A stretch of DNA of 64,000 nucleotides from Planctomycetota bacterium (GCA_028281445.1 JANQJW010000053.1:1-64000), one strand, 5' to 3'; numbered from the stretch's first letter, positions 34,123 through 44,028 are shown. Numbers and translations: made by a program. Notes: a model not told the origin generated them from the letters alone.

Positions 34123-37095
34123 ATGACTCGACGGGCGTTGCCCTTCCTGTGGGCGTGCGTCATTGGGCCGCTGCTGATCTTCGCCTGCCCGTGCGGCAGC
34201 GAGCACGTAGTGCGCGCAGGCGACGACGACCTGCCGCCGCCCGTGATCCGGCCGCGCCGCCGCGCCGGCCGGCCGGTGCAGCCCGCCCCGCCGCCCGCCC
34301 GGCCCGCCCCGCACCGCCCCGCCCCGGTGCGGCCGCCCGTGCCCCCGTCGTCGCAGCGACGTCCTGTCCCGCCGCCGCCGCCCCCGCCGCCGCTCGAGCC
34401 TCGTCGCGCGCGGCCCCGCCAACCGGCCCGACAGCCGCAGGCCCCGCCGCGTCCCGCGAGACCGTTGCGCCCGGGCGAGCTTCCCCCGCCCACGGTCCGG
34501 CGCCGGGACGGCACCATCGTGCGACCGCCGGCGCCTACGCCCGGCGTGCGTCCGCCCGCTCCCGGAACGCCCCAGCCAACGCCCATGCCCCAGCCGCCGC
34601 CCATGCCCGGCGTGAGCACGGAGTTGGACGGGCTGCCGATCGCGCCGCCGCCGCGGCCCAAGGGACCGCCCGCACCGCGGCCCGGCAGCGTCGCGTTCGA
34701 CGTCTCGAAGGGCGGCCTGCTGCGGCTGTTCCCCGACAGCGAGGACGAGACCAACCGCGCCGTGCTCGTCATGATCGGCAACCCGCGTATCCATCGTCCC
34801 GAGCACATGGAAGGCACGACGGTCGTCGAGGCGCTGACCATCAAGGCGAACACCTTGGTCGCGTGGGTCGATCGCCGCGGCGTGCAGGACCTCCAGGGTT
34901 TCGAGAGCCTGAGCGGGGAAGCCGCGCCGAAGGACGGCGTGGCGCTCGAGCCGAGCGCTTCGGTGATTCCGCAGTTCCTGCTCGGCATCTACGCCGAAGG
35001 CGCCGTGAAGCTCTCGTTCGGCGACTTCACCATGCGCGCGGAGAAGCTCTACCTCGATCCCAATCAGTACAAGGCGCTCATCATCGAACCCGACTTCGAC
35101 GGGCGCGCCGTCGGCCTGGACAACGAGCAGGAGCCGCTGCCGCTGCACGTTCGCGCGCGCCGCGGCCGCCTGATCGCCAAGGGGCTCTCGTTCTTCGAGG
35201 ACGCCGAGGTCACGAGCAGCCGCGCAGAGGACCGCATCGAGCTGCGCGTCGCGGACCTCAGCGTGCGCGAATACGAGGAAGAAGAGACCGACGCCGAAGG
35301 CAAGGAGAAGCCGCACTTCCTCGGCTACAAGAGCTCGTCGTCCCAGTGGTACAGCGGCCGGACGATCACGGGACGCGGTGAGCGCGTGCCGCTCTTCTGG
35401 CTCCCCGCTGCCGAGTTCGGTGCCTCCGAGTACACCGAGGCGCTCGTGAACCCGGTGAAGGGGTTCCGCACCGGTAGCCAGTCCAACCTGGGGCGCTTCG
35501 CCTTCTTGCGCCTGGGATGGCCGATCGGCGACCGCAAGGACCCGCTCGTCAACGCGTTCATCGAGTTCGGCGGGTACACGGACCGCGGACCGGGGATCGG
35601 CGCGGCTCTGGCCTGGGATCACCGCCATCCCGGGGACAGCGTCAAGGGCTACGGCGGGGTCACGTTCTTCGGCGTCTATGACTTCGACGGCAACGACCGC
35701 CGTGGCTTCCGAGCTGGAGAGGGGTGGCGCTACCGCGTCACGCACGAAGCACGGACGTTCCTGATGGACAAGGAGCTCTACCTCGACACCGAGTTCAACG
35801 ACTTCTCCGATCGCGGCTTCAACAACGAGTTCTTCGAGCGCGACGATCTCAACCACAAGGACCGCGAGTCCTACGGCCGCCTGCGCTGGGCCCCCAAGCG
35901 TCCCGGCAACTTCGTCGCGACGCTCGATGGCAAGTGGCACCAGCGCAACTTCTTCACGGAGACGGTCCAACTGCCCGAGGTGGGGGCCTGGGTGTTCCCC
36001 GTCGGGTTGATCACGCCGCGGCGGCGCGGCGGCTTCGCGGCGGACGTGACGTCGGAGAACCGGGCCGGCTATCTGAAGCGCGCCTTCGACAGCGCCGTCA
36101 CGATGATGGACTACGAGGCCTGGCGCTTCTATACGGACACACGGCTCAACGCCGAGGTCGACGTCGGCGACCTCCGCATGAGCGGCTACGTCGGCGGCCT
36201 GGGCACGATCTACGAGGGCCGCACGGACGGTGGCACGGACCTGACGCAGGCGGCGATGCTTGCCGGGTTCCGTACGAACCTGCAGATGCACCGGACGTAC
36301 GGCGCCGCGGGCACGTGGTTCCAGCTCAACGGGCTGCGCCATGTCATCGACATGGACGGGGAGTTCCAGGGTCGTTTCTTCGACGCCTACCCCAACGACC
36401 GCGTGCCCTTCTTCGACTACCGCGAGCAGGAGCGCGAGCGCAGCGCGTTCATCTTCCGGCTGCGCAACCGATTGGAGACGCGGCGCGAGACGAAGCCGCG
36501 CTCCTCGCAGCCCACGATCGCCGGCGTGACCGCCGAGCCGCCGGCGCCCAGTCGTTCGCTCCGGACGGTGGCCGACCTCGAAGTCGTCGTGAAGAAGTAC
36601 GTTGCGGACCGCGGGCCGTGGCTCCACGACTCCCCCGGCGCCGTGCAGCTCTCGTTGTTCGGTCAGCCGCGGGAGAGCATCAACATCGCGGGCGAGATGC
36701 TGATCGACTGGGGCACGGGCATCCAGACGGCGTCGCTCGGGAGCGGCCTGCGCACGACGCTGAACGACAAACCGTTCTCGCTCTTCACCGGCATTCGCAG
36801 CGTCAAGAGCCGCAGCTTCTCGATCACGGCGGACCTCGCCTGGCGCTTCAGCGAGAAGTACGGCCTGCGCCTGCTCGAGGTCTTCGACTGGAAGGAAGGC
36901 GAGAACCTCACGCGCATTCTCTTCCGTCGCTACAGCCCCGACCACATCATCGTGTTCGGTGTGAGCGTCCGGAACCAGGACGACATCGGGATCGAGTTCT
37001 CGATCGAACCTGCGATAGGCGGCCGCACGACCGAGGGCCCGGAGGCCTTCAAGGACGAACCGGATCCCAACCCGTGGGGGGCCTTCCGCCGTTGA
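34123..37095 (+). CDS. lptD: LptD/OstA-like outer-membrane protein with a Pro/Arg-rich N-terminal extension
   Basis: 990 residues from the ATG at 34123 with GGGGAGG upstream; earlier starts in frame lie in non-coding-like sequence. A signal segment (LPFLWACVIGPLLIFACPC) is followed by ~155 residues dominated by Pro, Arg and Ala (residues ~33-190). An OstA/LptA-like part follows (VEALTIKANTLVAWVDRRG, MRAEKLYLDPNQYKALI, VHVRARRGRL-like). The C-terminal half is a beta-barrel with LptD-like strands (LYLDTEFNDFSDRGFNNEFF, RESYGRLRWAPKRPGNFVAT, FRTNLQMHRTYGAAGTWFQL). LptD inserts lipopolysaccharide into the outer leaflet. The Cys pairs of E. coli LptD are not evident. The stop overlaps the coaD start. 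It could instead be another large barrel of the OstA group. Confidence 0.65.
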   Translation: MTRRALPFLWACVIGPLLIFACPCGSEHVVRAGDDDLPPPVIRPRRRAGRPVQPAPPPARPAPHRPAPVRPPVPPSSQRRPVPPPPPPPPLEPRRARPRQPARQPQAPPRPARPLRPGELPPPTVRRRDGTIVRPPAPTPGVRPPAPGTPQPTPMPQPPPMPGVSTELDGLPIAPPPRPKGPPAPRPGSVAFDVSKGGLLRLFPDSEDETNRAVLVMIGNPRIHRPEHMEGTTVVEALTIKANTLVAWVDRRGVQDLQGFESLSGEAAPKDGVALEPSASVIPQFLLGIYAEGAVKLSFGDFTMRAEKLYLDPNQYKALIIEPDFDGRAVGLDNEQEPLPLHVRARRGRLIAKGLSFFEDAEVTSSRAEDRIELRVADLSVREYEEEETDAEGKEKPHFLGYKSSSSQWYSGRTITGRGERVPLFWLPAAEFGASEYTEALVNPVKGFRTGSQSNLGRFAFLRLGWPIGDRKDPLVNAFIEFGGYTDRGPGIGAALAWDHRHPGDSVKGYGGVTFFGVYDFDGNDRRGFRAGEGWRYRVTHEARTFLMDKELYLDTEFNDFSDRGFNNEFFERDDLNHKDRESYGRLRWAPKRPGNFVATLDGKWHQRNFFTETVQLPEVGAWVFPVGLITPRRRGGFAADVTSENRAGYLKRAFDSAVTMMDYEAWRFYTDTRLNAEVDVGDLRMSGYVGGLGTIYEGRTDGGTDLTQAAMLAGFRTNLQMHRTYGAAGTWFQLNGLRHVIDMDGEFQGRFFDAYPNDRVPFFDYREQERERSAFIFRLRNRLETRRETKPRSSQPTIAGVTAEPPAPSRSLRTVADLEVVVKKYVADRGPWLHDSPGAVQLSLFGQPRESINIAGEMLIDWGTGIQTASLGSGLRTTLNDKPFSLFTGIRSVKSRSFSITADLAWRFSEKYGLRLLEVFDWKEGENLTRILFRRYSPDHIIVFGVSVRNQDDIGIEFSIEPAIGGRTTEGPEAFKDEPDPNPWGAFRR

Positions 37096-37580
37096 GCCAG
37101 CGCATCGCCATCCTGCCCGGCACCTTCGACCCGGTCACGCTCGGGCACCTGGACCTGGCGCGGCGGGCGGCACGCCTCTACGACAAGGTGATCGTGTCCA
37201 TCGCGCGCACCGGTCGTGACACGCTGTTTACGCCCGAGGAGCGCGCCGCGCTCTTCGTCGGTGCCCTTGACGGCCTCGAGAACGTGGAGGTCGAGGTCTT
37301 CGACGGCCTCGTCGTCGAGCAGGCCCGGCGCCACGGCGCCACGACGCTCTTGCGCGGCATCCGCAACACCCAGGACTGGGACTACGAGATGCAGATGGCG
37401 ATCGCCAATCGGGGGCTCGCGCCGGAGATCGAGACGCTCTTCATGCCGCCCGCCTCGGGGCTCACCCAGGTCTCCTCGTCCCTCGTTCGCGAGGTGGCGA
37501 AGCTGGGCGGCGACGTCTCGGCCTGGGTACCGGCCGAGGTCGCCCAGGCCGTGCACGAGAAGCTCGACAAGGGGCCTTGA
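37092..37580 (+). CDS. coaD: Phosphopantetheine adenylyltransferase
   Basis: 162 residues, the normal length, from a TTG at 37092 that overlaps the stop of the LptD-like gene (TTGA). CoaD makes dephospho-CoA from 4'-phosphopantetheine and ATP, the fourth step of CoA synthesis. The nucleotidyltransferase motif GTFDPVTLGHLDLARRAA (TxGH) and the second signature SGLTQVSSSLVREVAKLGGD are intact, as is LLRGIRNTQDWDYEMQMA. TTG is the only start that gives the conserved N-terminus (RIAILPGTFDP). Confidence 0.93.
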   Translation: MSQRIAILPGTFDPVTLGHLDLARRAARLYDKVIVSIARTGRDTLFTPEERAALFVGALDGLENVEVEVFDGLVVEQARRHGATTLLRGIRNTQDWDYEMQMAIANRGLAPEIETLFMPPASGLTQVSSSLVREVAKLGGDVSAWVPAEVAQAVHEKLDKGP

Positions 37581-37671
37581 GCCGCAGAGACGCATGGCTC
37601 GCGCCCGTGTAGCCTTAAGGGTCGCGGCGCCTGGGGAGAGGCGCCGGACCGATTCTGCCGGAGCTGCTGTC

Positions 37672-39735
37672 ATGCGCCATGCGATGCGAGTTCTCGTCCT
37701 GGTCCTGCTCGTCGTCCTCGCCGTCCCGGGCGGTGAGCCCCAGGCCGGTTCGGAGAAGGGCGTTCTGTCCTACTCCGACAACGGGTACGCCAACCTCGAC
37801 CCGGCCCATGCCGCGCCGACGCGCCTGAACGACGAGCGCGTGGTGGTGTCCATCCTCGAGTGCCTGACCGTGCTCGACGCCCAGACGGGCAAGGCCGCCC
37901 CCGGCTCCGCCGAGCGCTGGGATGTCAGCGACGACCGGCGTACCTGGACCTTCCACCTTCGCAAGAACGCGGTCTGGTCCGACGGCTCGCCGGTCAAGGC
38001 CGAAGACTTCGTGCGCTCGTGGAAGCGCATCATGGACCCGTTCACCCAGTCGGAGTGGACGGGGCTGTTCCGGCCGATCAAGGGCTGCGGGACCATCACG
38101 GACAACAGCGCACGCACCGAGGGGTTCGCCAACCTACGCAACTACCTCAAGAACCTCGTCGCCGCGAATCCCAACGGCATCCCCGGCGACCAGCTCTTGC
38201 TGGCCATGGAGGACACCGGCGTGCGGCCCTTCCTCACCGGCATCCGGTCGCGCTCGGTCAAGAAGATGTTGAAGTGGAAGGCGGATGCGCTGTTCCCGCC
38301 GGAGATGGCCAATCGGGTCATCAGCGAGCTGCGCAAGGCCCGCAAGAAGGTCAAGGACCTGTGGGTGGACGAGTTCGAGCGCTTCGGCAAGCCCGACACC
38401 GGGGCGCATGCCAAGGACGACTTCACCCTCGTCGTGCGAACCGAGGGGGACGTGCCCTACCTGCCGGAGCTGCTGGCGCGCTCGGCCTTCGCGCCGTTGC
38501 ACAAGGGGGTCGAGGATCATCGCGACAAGTTCTTCGAGCCGGAGAACTACATCACCAACGGTCCGTTCCTCCTCAAGGGCCGCGGGGCCCGGCCGCCGGA
38601 GAACACCGACCGGCGCGTGCTCTCCGTCATCGAGCTCGCCAAGAACCCCAAGTACAACGGCCCGGCGCCGGCACAGATCGACCGCATCAAGTGCTTCACG
38701 GACCAGGGCTGGCGCGAGGACCTGCGTCGTTTCAAGGAAGGCGAGACGCAATGGGTCAATGCCAGCTGGCCCGAGGCCGTGGCCAAGCGGCCCAAGCCCA
38801 AGAAGCCGAAGAAGGGTGAGAAGCCCAAGAAGGACGACGACGAGAAGAAGAAGAAGAAGAAGAAGCGACTCGGCCGCGAGGACATCGAGGAGTGCAAGGG
38901 CTTCCAGGTCCGGGCGCAGCCCGTGATCCTCTACATGCGCTTCCGTTGCGACCGCGCGCCGTTCAGCGACAAGGCCGCGCGCAAGGCGTTTGCGCTCTCC
39001 ATCGACCGGAATGCCCTCGCCAAGCGGTTCTGGCCCAAGGCCACGCCCGCGTTCCGCATCGTCCCGCCCGGGATCGACGGACGCACGGAGGGCATCTCGT
39101 GCCCGAAGCCGAACCAGAGCGGCGCCAAGAGTGCGGTGAAGCAGGCCAACATCGACAGTGAGACATGGGTCGAGCTGAGCTTCGGCGAGCGCCCGGGCCA
39201 GGACGAGGTGGCGCGCGCGCTGAAGGTCACCTGGAAGAAGCAACTCGGCATCGAGCCCGGCGAGCGCATCGAGTCCGATCTCGACGTGCGCAAGGTGCTG
39301 CGGTCGGGCAACTACTACGTGATGCTCTCGATGACGCGTGGTGCGGTGAACGACCCGGATGCCTATCTCGGACCGCTTCACTCCGCCGACGTGGACAGCG
39401 GTCACGGCTGGCGCGACAGGGCGTATGACGCCTTGATCGACGCCGCTCGCGACCCCGACGTCGCGCTCGAGGACACCGAGGCGTGGCTGAAGAAGGTCGA
39501 GCAGCCGCAGCTGGCCGGCGCGCTGGCGGCGGCGAAGGGCTCCCAGGAGGGCCGGGCGCGCTTCCGTCTGGCGGCGCTGGCCGCTGCGGAGCGTCGCATC
39601 ATGGACGAGTTCGTTGTCGTGCCGCTGCTCTTCGTCCCCGAGGCGCTGATGCTCGGCGACGCGAAGGGCCTGGGCTCGGACGCGGCTCGCAACAACCCCG
39701 GCTTCGTCGGCTCGCTGCGGTCTGCGACGCGATAA
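37672..39735 (+). CDS. Family 5 solute-binding protein with an internal Lys-rich insertion
   Basis: 687 residues from the ATG at 37672 (a second ATG lies at 37684), with GGAG upstream and a signal peptide (MRVLVLVLLVVLAVPGG) without lipobox. SBP_bac_5 marks: AERWDVSDDRRTWTFHLRKN, VWSDGSPVKAEDFVRSWKRI, APFSDKAARKAFALSIDRNA. In the middle, at about residues 371-400, a highly charged segment contains runs of Lys (KRPKPKKPKKGEKPKK, then DDDEKKKKKKKR), unusual for a periplasmic binding protein. It precedes another family 5 binding protein and may share the permeases and ATPase downstream. Confidence 0.8.
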   Translation: MRHAMRVLVLVLLVVLAVPGGEPQAGSEKGVLSYSDNGYANLDPAHAAPTRLNDERVVVSILECLTVLDAQTGKAAPGSAERWDVSDDRRTWTFHLRKNAVWSDGSPVKAEDFVRSWKRIMDPFTQSEWTGLFRPIKGCGTITDNSARTEGFANLRNYLKNLVAANPNGIPGDQLLLAMEDTGVRPFLTGIRSRSVKKMLKWKADALFPPEMANRVISELRKARKKVKDLWVDEFERFGKPDTGAHAKDDFTLVVRTEGDVPYLPELLARSAFAPLHKGVEDHRDKFFEPENYITNGPFLLKGRGARPPENTDRRVLSVIELAKNPKYNGPAPAQIDRIKCFTDQGWREDLRRFKEGETQWVNASWPEAVAKRPKPKKPKKGEKPKKDDDEKKKKKKKRLGREDIEECKGFQVRAQPVILYMRFRCDRAPFSDKAARKAFALSIDRNALAKRFWPKATPAFRIVPPGIDGRTEGISCPKPNQSGAKSAVKQANIDSETWVELSFGERPGQDEVARALKVTWKKQLGIEPGERIESDLDVRKVLRSGNYYVMLSMTRGAVNDPDAYLGPLHSADVDSGHGWRDRAYDALIDAARDPDVALEDTEAWLKKVEQPQLAGALAAAKGSQEGRARFRLAALAAAERRIMDEFVVVPLLFVPEALMLGDAKGLGSDAARNNPGFVGSLRSATR

Positions 39736-39810
39736 CGCGTCGGCTACGCGGTAGAGGCTGCGTCGCGCGGCTGATAGGATCCCCGTCCGCAGTACGGAGA
39801 CGGAGGCCGG

Positions 39811-41856
39811 ATGTACCGCAATCTCCTGGGGATAGGCGCCGTCATCGCCGTCGCCCTGCTCCTCGTCGGCGTGACGTTCTCCGCCTCCAAGGAACAGCCG
39901 GCGGACTTCGTCTTCCTCAACGGGACCGAGCCGAAGAGCCTCGATCCGCACGTCATCACCGGCCAGCCCGAGGGACGTATCGCCGACTCGATCTTCGAGT
40001 CGCTCACCTACCGCGATCCGAAGACCCTGAAGCCCCAGCCGGGTTCCGCCGAGCGCTGGGAGATCTCCCCGGATAAGAAGACCTACACCTTCCACATGCG
40101 CAAGGAGGCGAAGTGGAGTGACGGCAAGCCGGTGACGGCGCACGACTTCGCGTGGTCCTGGCGGCGCCTGCAGGACCCGGCCGTCGGCTCCGAGTACGCC
40201 TACATCCTTCATCCGATCAAGTGGGCGGAGGTGTTCAACCTCTACAGCGGGCATGTCGAACGCCTGGTCGGCCCGGTAAGGGAAGGCAAGAAGACGATCG
40301 TCGAGGCGCTGGAAGCGCTGCGCGAGGCCAACCCCAACGGCGTGGAACCTGCGGCGTGGCAGAAGTTCCTCGGCCAGCAGCACGCCAACGACGTCGTGAA
40401 GGGCTCGCCCGATCCTGTGATCCAGGCGGCGCTGATCGAGCGTACGAACAAGGTTACGGCCGAGCGCATCGGGCGTGTCGCCGCGGCGTTCCGCAAGGAG
40501 GCCGAGCGCCGGCGTGAGCTCTTCGAATACGCCGACAAGCACTTCGGCGTCGATGCCGGCGTCTACGCCAAGGACGATCACACCCTGATCGTTGAGCTCA
40601 ACGCCCCGACGCCGTACTTCCTCGAGCTCACGGCGTTCTACTCATCCCACCCCGTACCGCGGCACCTGATCGAGCGCCTCGACAAGGAGCGTAAGGAGCG
40701 CGGCGAAGACGAAGGCATCGAAGACTGGTTTCTGCCGGAAAACATCGTCTCGAACGGTCCCTTCCGCCTGAAGGCGTGGCGGGTCGGCGACAAGATCCGG
40801 ATGGTCAAGAGCGAGACCTACTGGAACAAGGACTCGATCAGGCTCAACGTCATCGACGCGCTCCCGATCGAGAACTACAACACCTCGCTCAACGTCTACC
40901 TGGTCGGTGATGCCGATTGGAACCCCAACGTTCCGACGGCGATCATGGACACGTTGAAGACGCGCGACGACATTCAGCTCAGCTCGGGCATGATCGTCTA
41001 CTACTACCGCTTCAACACGACGCGCAAGCCCTTCAACGACAAGCGCGTCCGCAAGGCTGTCGCGATGTCCGTCGATCGACAGCTCATCATCGACGAGATC
41101 TTGAAGCTTGGTCAGACGCCGGCGTTTCGCCTCACGCCGCCCGGTCTCGGCGACTACGACCCGCCGCCCGACGGCATCAAGTACGACCCGGAGGGCGCGC
41201 GCAAGCTCCTGGCCGAGGCGGGCTATCCAGGCGGCAAGGGGATCCCGCCGCTCGCACTGCTCTTCAATACGTCCGAGACTCACAAGACCATCGCCGAGGA
41301 GGTGGCAGCGCAGCTCAAGCGCGAGCTCGGTATCGACATCAAGCCCCTGAACCAGGAGTGGCAGATGTACCAGGCCAGCACGCTGGCCCTGGAATACGAC
41401 ATCGCCCGTGCGGGGTGGATCGGCGACTACCTCGATCCCAACACGTTCCTCGACATGTGGATCACGAACGGCGGCAACAACCAGACCGGCTGGTCCAACG
41501 CTCTCTACGACAGCCTGATCGCGTACGCCGCGGACGTGTCAAAGTTCGTGCCGGATGCCGAGACGGTCATCCCGAAGCTGAAGGAACAGGAGCGTACCCG
41601 CGAGCTGGTGAAGGCCTTCCAGCAGGCGGACGACCCGGCCGCGAAGGCAGCGGCGGGTGGAGAGCTGCGCATGCACCTCTTCCGCGAAGCCGAGACGATC
41701 CTGTTCCATGACGAGTTCCCCGTCATGCCGATCTACTTCTACGTGACGAGCAACCTCGTCAGGCACCACGTGCACGGCTGGTACAAGAATCCCCAGGACA
41801 TCCACCTGATGCGGGGGATCTGGATCGACCGGTCCAAGCGGGCGGAGGATCGCTAG
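39811..41856 (+). CDS. oppA: Oligopeptide ABC transporter substrate-binding protein (OppA-like)
   Basis: 681 residues from the ATG at 39811, with a GGAG-type site upstream and an N-terminal helix that acts as signal or anchor (LLGIGAVIAVALLLVGVTFS). The OppA pattern is clear: LNGTEPKSLDPHVITGQPEG, AERWEISPDKKTYTFHMRKE, VTAHDFAWSWRRLQDPAVGS, NGPFRLKAWRVGDKIRMVKS and RKAVAMSVDRQLII. TAGGAT lies 30 bases upstream and may be a -10 element. It is followed after 2 bases by the permease gene, so it is the main binding protein of this set. Confidence 0.87.
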   Translation: MYRNLLGIGAVIAVALLLVGVTFSASKEQPADFVFLNGTEPKSLDPHVITGQPEGRIADSIFESLTYRDPKTLKPQPGSAERWEISPDKKTYTFHMRKEAKWSDGKPVTAHDFAWSWRRLQDPAVGSEYAYILHPIKWAEVFNLYSGHVERLVGPVREGKKTIVEALEALREANPNGVEPAAWQKFLGQQHANDVVKGSPDPVIQAALIERTNKVTAERIGRVAAAFRKEAERRRELFEYADKHFGVDAGVYAKDDHTLIVELNAPTPYFLELTAFYSSHPVPRHLIERLDKERKERGEDEGIEDWFLPENIVSNGPFRLKAWRVGDKIRMVKSETYWNKDSIRLNVIDALPIENYNTSLNVYLVGDADWNPNVPTAIMDTLKTRDDIQLSSGMIVYYYRFNTTRKPFNDKRVRKAVAMSVDRQLIIDEILKLGQTPAFRLTPPGLGDYDPPPDGIKYDPEGARKLLAEAGYPGGKGIPPLALLFNTSETHKTIAEEVAAQLKRELGIDIKPLNQEWQMYQASTLALEYDIARAGWIGDYLDPNTFLDMWITNGGNNQTGWSNALYDSLIAYAADVSKFVPDAETVIPKLKEQERTRELVKAFQQADDPAAKAAAGGELRMHLFREAETILFHDEFPVMPIYFYVTSNLVRHHVHGWYKNPQDIHLMRGIWIDRSKRAEDR

Positions 41857-41858
41857 GC

Positions 41859-43046
41859 ATGCGCGGAGCCGCCATCGTCGTCGCTACGTTCGCGGCGCTC
41901 GTGCTGATCGCCATCGGCCTGCGGGTCGGGTGGAAGGAGGCGGGCGTCTTCCTGGTGGGCGGCGCGTTCATCGCCTCCATGCTCTGGTACCCACCCGGGC
42001 TCATGCGTGTCGTCGGCTCGCTGCTGCTCGCGTTCTTTCTCTACGTCTTCCTTCAGACCATCGCCGGGCCGGCGGTCGGGGTCGTGATCGCGCTGCTGAT
42101 CGGTGCGCTCGCATGGCGCTTCCTGCCCAATCGGGTGCACCGTCGGATCGGCTTCATGGTGCCCTCGATGGTGCTGTTGATCTTCACAACGACCGTGCTG
42201 ATGTACGAGGCGCCGGGGAGCCCGTTCGCCCAGGAGAAGCAGACCACCCAGCAGGCGCTGGAAGCACAGGCGAAGAAGTTCAAGATCGAGGAGGACGCCT
42301 ACTCGTTCTTCATGACCTACATGAAGGGCCTCCTCGCCGAGGGCACGATGGGCCTCGCTGTCAAGGTGCAGGGGCGGACGGTCGAGCAGCTCCTGTTGCC
42401 GGCGTTGCCCGTAAGCATGAGCCTCGGGTTACTGGCGCTTGTAATCGCCGTCGTCCTTGGGCTGGTGCTCGGCATCCGCGCAGGCGTCCGGCCGAACTCG
42501 TGGGCCGACTACAGCAGCATGGGCCTGGCGATGGTCGGGATCTCACTACCGAACTTCGTGATCGGCGCGTGCCTCCTCATCTTCTTCTCTCATAAGCTCC
42601 AGTGGCTGCCGGTCGCGGGCTGGGGCTCGTACAAGCACTTGATCTTGCCCGCCATCACGCTTGCGTTGCCGTACGCGGCCTACATCGCACGCCTTGCGCG
42701 CAACGGCACCATCGAGGTCATGCAGCAGGACTACATCCGCACCGCCCGGGCGAAGGGCCTGAGCGAGCGCGTCGTCGTCCTGAAGCACGCGCTCAAGGGC
42801 GCCATCCTGCCGGTCGTGTCGTTCCTCGGGCCCGCGGCAGCCGGCATCTTCACGGGCTCCTTCGTCATTGAAACGCTGTTTGCGGTGCCGGGCATGGGGC
42901 AGTGGTTCGTCAAGAGCGCGCTCGGCCGTGACTACTCCGTCGTGCTGGGCACGGCCATCATCTACTTCACGATCATCACGCTGTTCAACCTCCTGGTCGA
43001 CTTCGCCTACGCGTGGCTCGACCCGCGCGTCCGGGAGGAGCTATGA
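41859..43046 (+). CDS. oppB: OppB/DppB-type ABC permease with extra N-terminal helices
   Basis: 395 residues. About four hydrophobic segments precede the family's usual first helix (RRIGFMVPSMVLLIFTTTVL). The core is standard: LPALPVSMSLGLLALVIAVV, FVIGACLLIFFSHKLQWLPV, the EAA loop (YIRTARAKGLSERVVVLKHA) and a last helix (FNLLVDFAYAWLDPRVREEL). It forms the channel with the next permease. The start lies 2 bases after oppA and the stop overlaps the next start (ATGA). Confidence 0.87.
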   Translation: MRGAAIVVATFAALVLIAIGLRVGWKEAGVFLVGGAFIASMLWYPPGLMRVVGSLLLAFFLYVFLQTIAGPAVGVVIALLIGALAWRFLPNRVHRRIGFMVPSMVLLIFTTTVLMYEAPGSPFAQEKQTTQQALEAQAKKFKIEEDAYSFFMTYMKGLLAEGTMGLAVKVQGRTVEQLLLPALPVSMSLGLLALVIAVVLGLVLGIRAGVRPNSWADYSSMGLAMVGISLPNFVIGACLLIFFSHKLQWLPVAGWGSYKHLILPAITLALPYAAYIARLARNGTIEVMQQDYIRTARAKGLSERVVVLKHALKGAILPVVSFLGPAAAGIFTGSFVIETLFAVPGMGQWFVKSALGRDYSVVLGTAIIYFTIITLFNLLVDFAYAWLDPRVREEL

Positions 43047-44026
43047 CCGAAGAGAGTCTGATGCCCGATCCGGCCGACGTCGGTCCGGAGACCGCCCCCG
43101 GCTCGAGCCTCTGGAGCGATGCCTGGCGGCGTCTCAAGAAGAACAAGCTGGCTATCGCCGGCTGCGTGATGCTCGTGCTTGTGGTCCTCTCGTGTGCCCT
43201 GGGGCCGATGATGACGGGCATCGACCCCGAGTCCGATACGAACCCCAAGCGCGCGAACCTGCCGCCGTCCGTCACGCGCCGCGGCCCGGATGATGTCAAG
43301 AACCCGGATCACGTGCTGTCCGAAGACAAGCCGGTCAGCTACGACTGGTTCGGCACCGACGAGCTCGGCCGCAGCTACTTCGTGCGCGTCCTCAAGGGCG
43401 GGCAGATGTCGCTCTTGATCGGCCTCGTCGCCACGCTCGCTTCCGTGCTCATCGGCGTCGTCTACGGATCGATTGCGGGCTACTACGGCGGCAAGCTCGA
43501 CGAGATCATGATGCGCGTCGTCGACTTCCTCTACGGCATCCCATACATGTTCCTGGTCATCCTGATCATGCTCATGTTCTCGGACACGGCGAGAGATAGC
43601 CCACTTCCGATCTTCATCGCGTTGGGAATGGTGCAGTGGCTGACCACCGCACGCATTCTCCGCGGCCAGGTGCTGACCCTGCGTAGCCAGGAGTTTGTCG
43701 AGGCGGCGCGCGTGATGGGGGCTTCCGACATGCGCATCGTCTTCCGGCACATTCTCCCGAACACGCTCGGCGTAGTCATCATCTACGCCACACTGACCGT
43801 GCCGCAGGTGATCCTGCTGGAGTCGTTCCTCAGTTTCGTCGGCCTGGGGGCCGGTTTGACGTGGGGTCTCCTCGCCTCCGAAGGCTTGAGCGTCATCAAC
43901 CCCGTCGAGTCCTACTGGTGGCGACTGCTCTACCCGAGCATCTTCCTGGCTCTGACGCTGTTCAGTCTCAACTTCATGGGCGACGGCTTGCGCGACGCCC
44001 TCGACCCCAAGACGCGCAAGGAGTAA
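43043..44026 (+). CDS. oppC: OppC/DppC-type ABC permease
   Basis: 327 residues, normal length, from the ATG overlapping the upstream stop. Typical DppC/OppC features: SLWSDAWRRLKKNKLAIAGC at the N-terminus, YDWFGTDELGRSYFVRVLKG, and the EAA loop FVEAARVMGASDMRIVFRHI that contacts the ATPase. The ATPase gene begins 2 bases after its stop, and the Shine-Dalgarno of that gene (AAGGAG) lies inside its last codons. Confidence 0.88.
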   Translation: MTEESLMPDPADVGPETAPGSSLWSDAWRRLKKNKLAIAGCVMLVLVVLSCALGPMMTGIDPESDTNPKRANLPPSVTRRGPDDVKNPDHVLSEDKPVSYDWFGTDELGRSYFVRVLKGGQMSLLIGLVATLASVLIGVVYGSIAGYYGGKLDEIMMRVVDFLYGIPYMFLVILIMLMFSDTARDSPLPIFIALGMVQWLTTARILRGQVLTLRSQEFVEAARVMGASDMRIVFRHILPNTLGVVIIYATLTVPQVILLESFLSFVGLGAGLTWGLLASEGLSVINPVESYWWRLLYPSIFLALTLFSLNFMGDGLRDALDPKTRKE

Positions 44027-44028
44027 GC

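Noticed and set aside
33976..36945. 989-codon open frame on the minus strand across the LptD-like gene
   Set aside because: No recognisable domain; Arg/Ala/Val/Leu-rich shadow of a well-supported plus-strand gene.
37621..37645. Hairpin GGCGCC...GGCGCC between coaD and the binding protein gene as terminator
   Set aside because: Short arms and no T-tract; it may be chance in GC-rich DNA.
38134..40581. 815-codon minus-strand open frame over two solute-binding protein genes
   Set aside because: It spans an intergenic gap and two genes with clear family motifs, so it is a GC-bias shadow.
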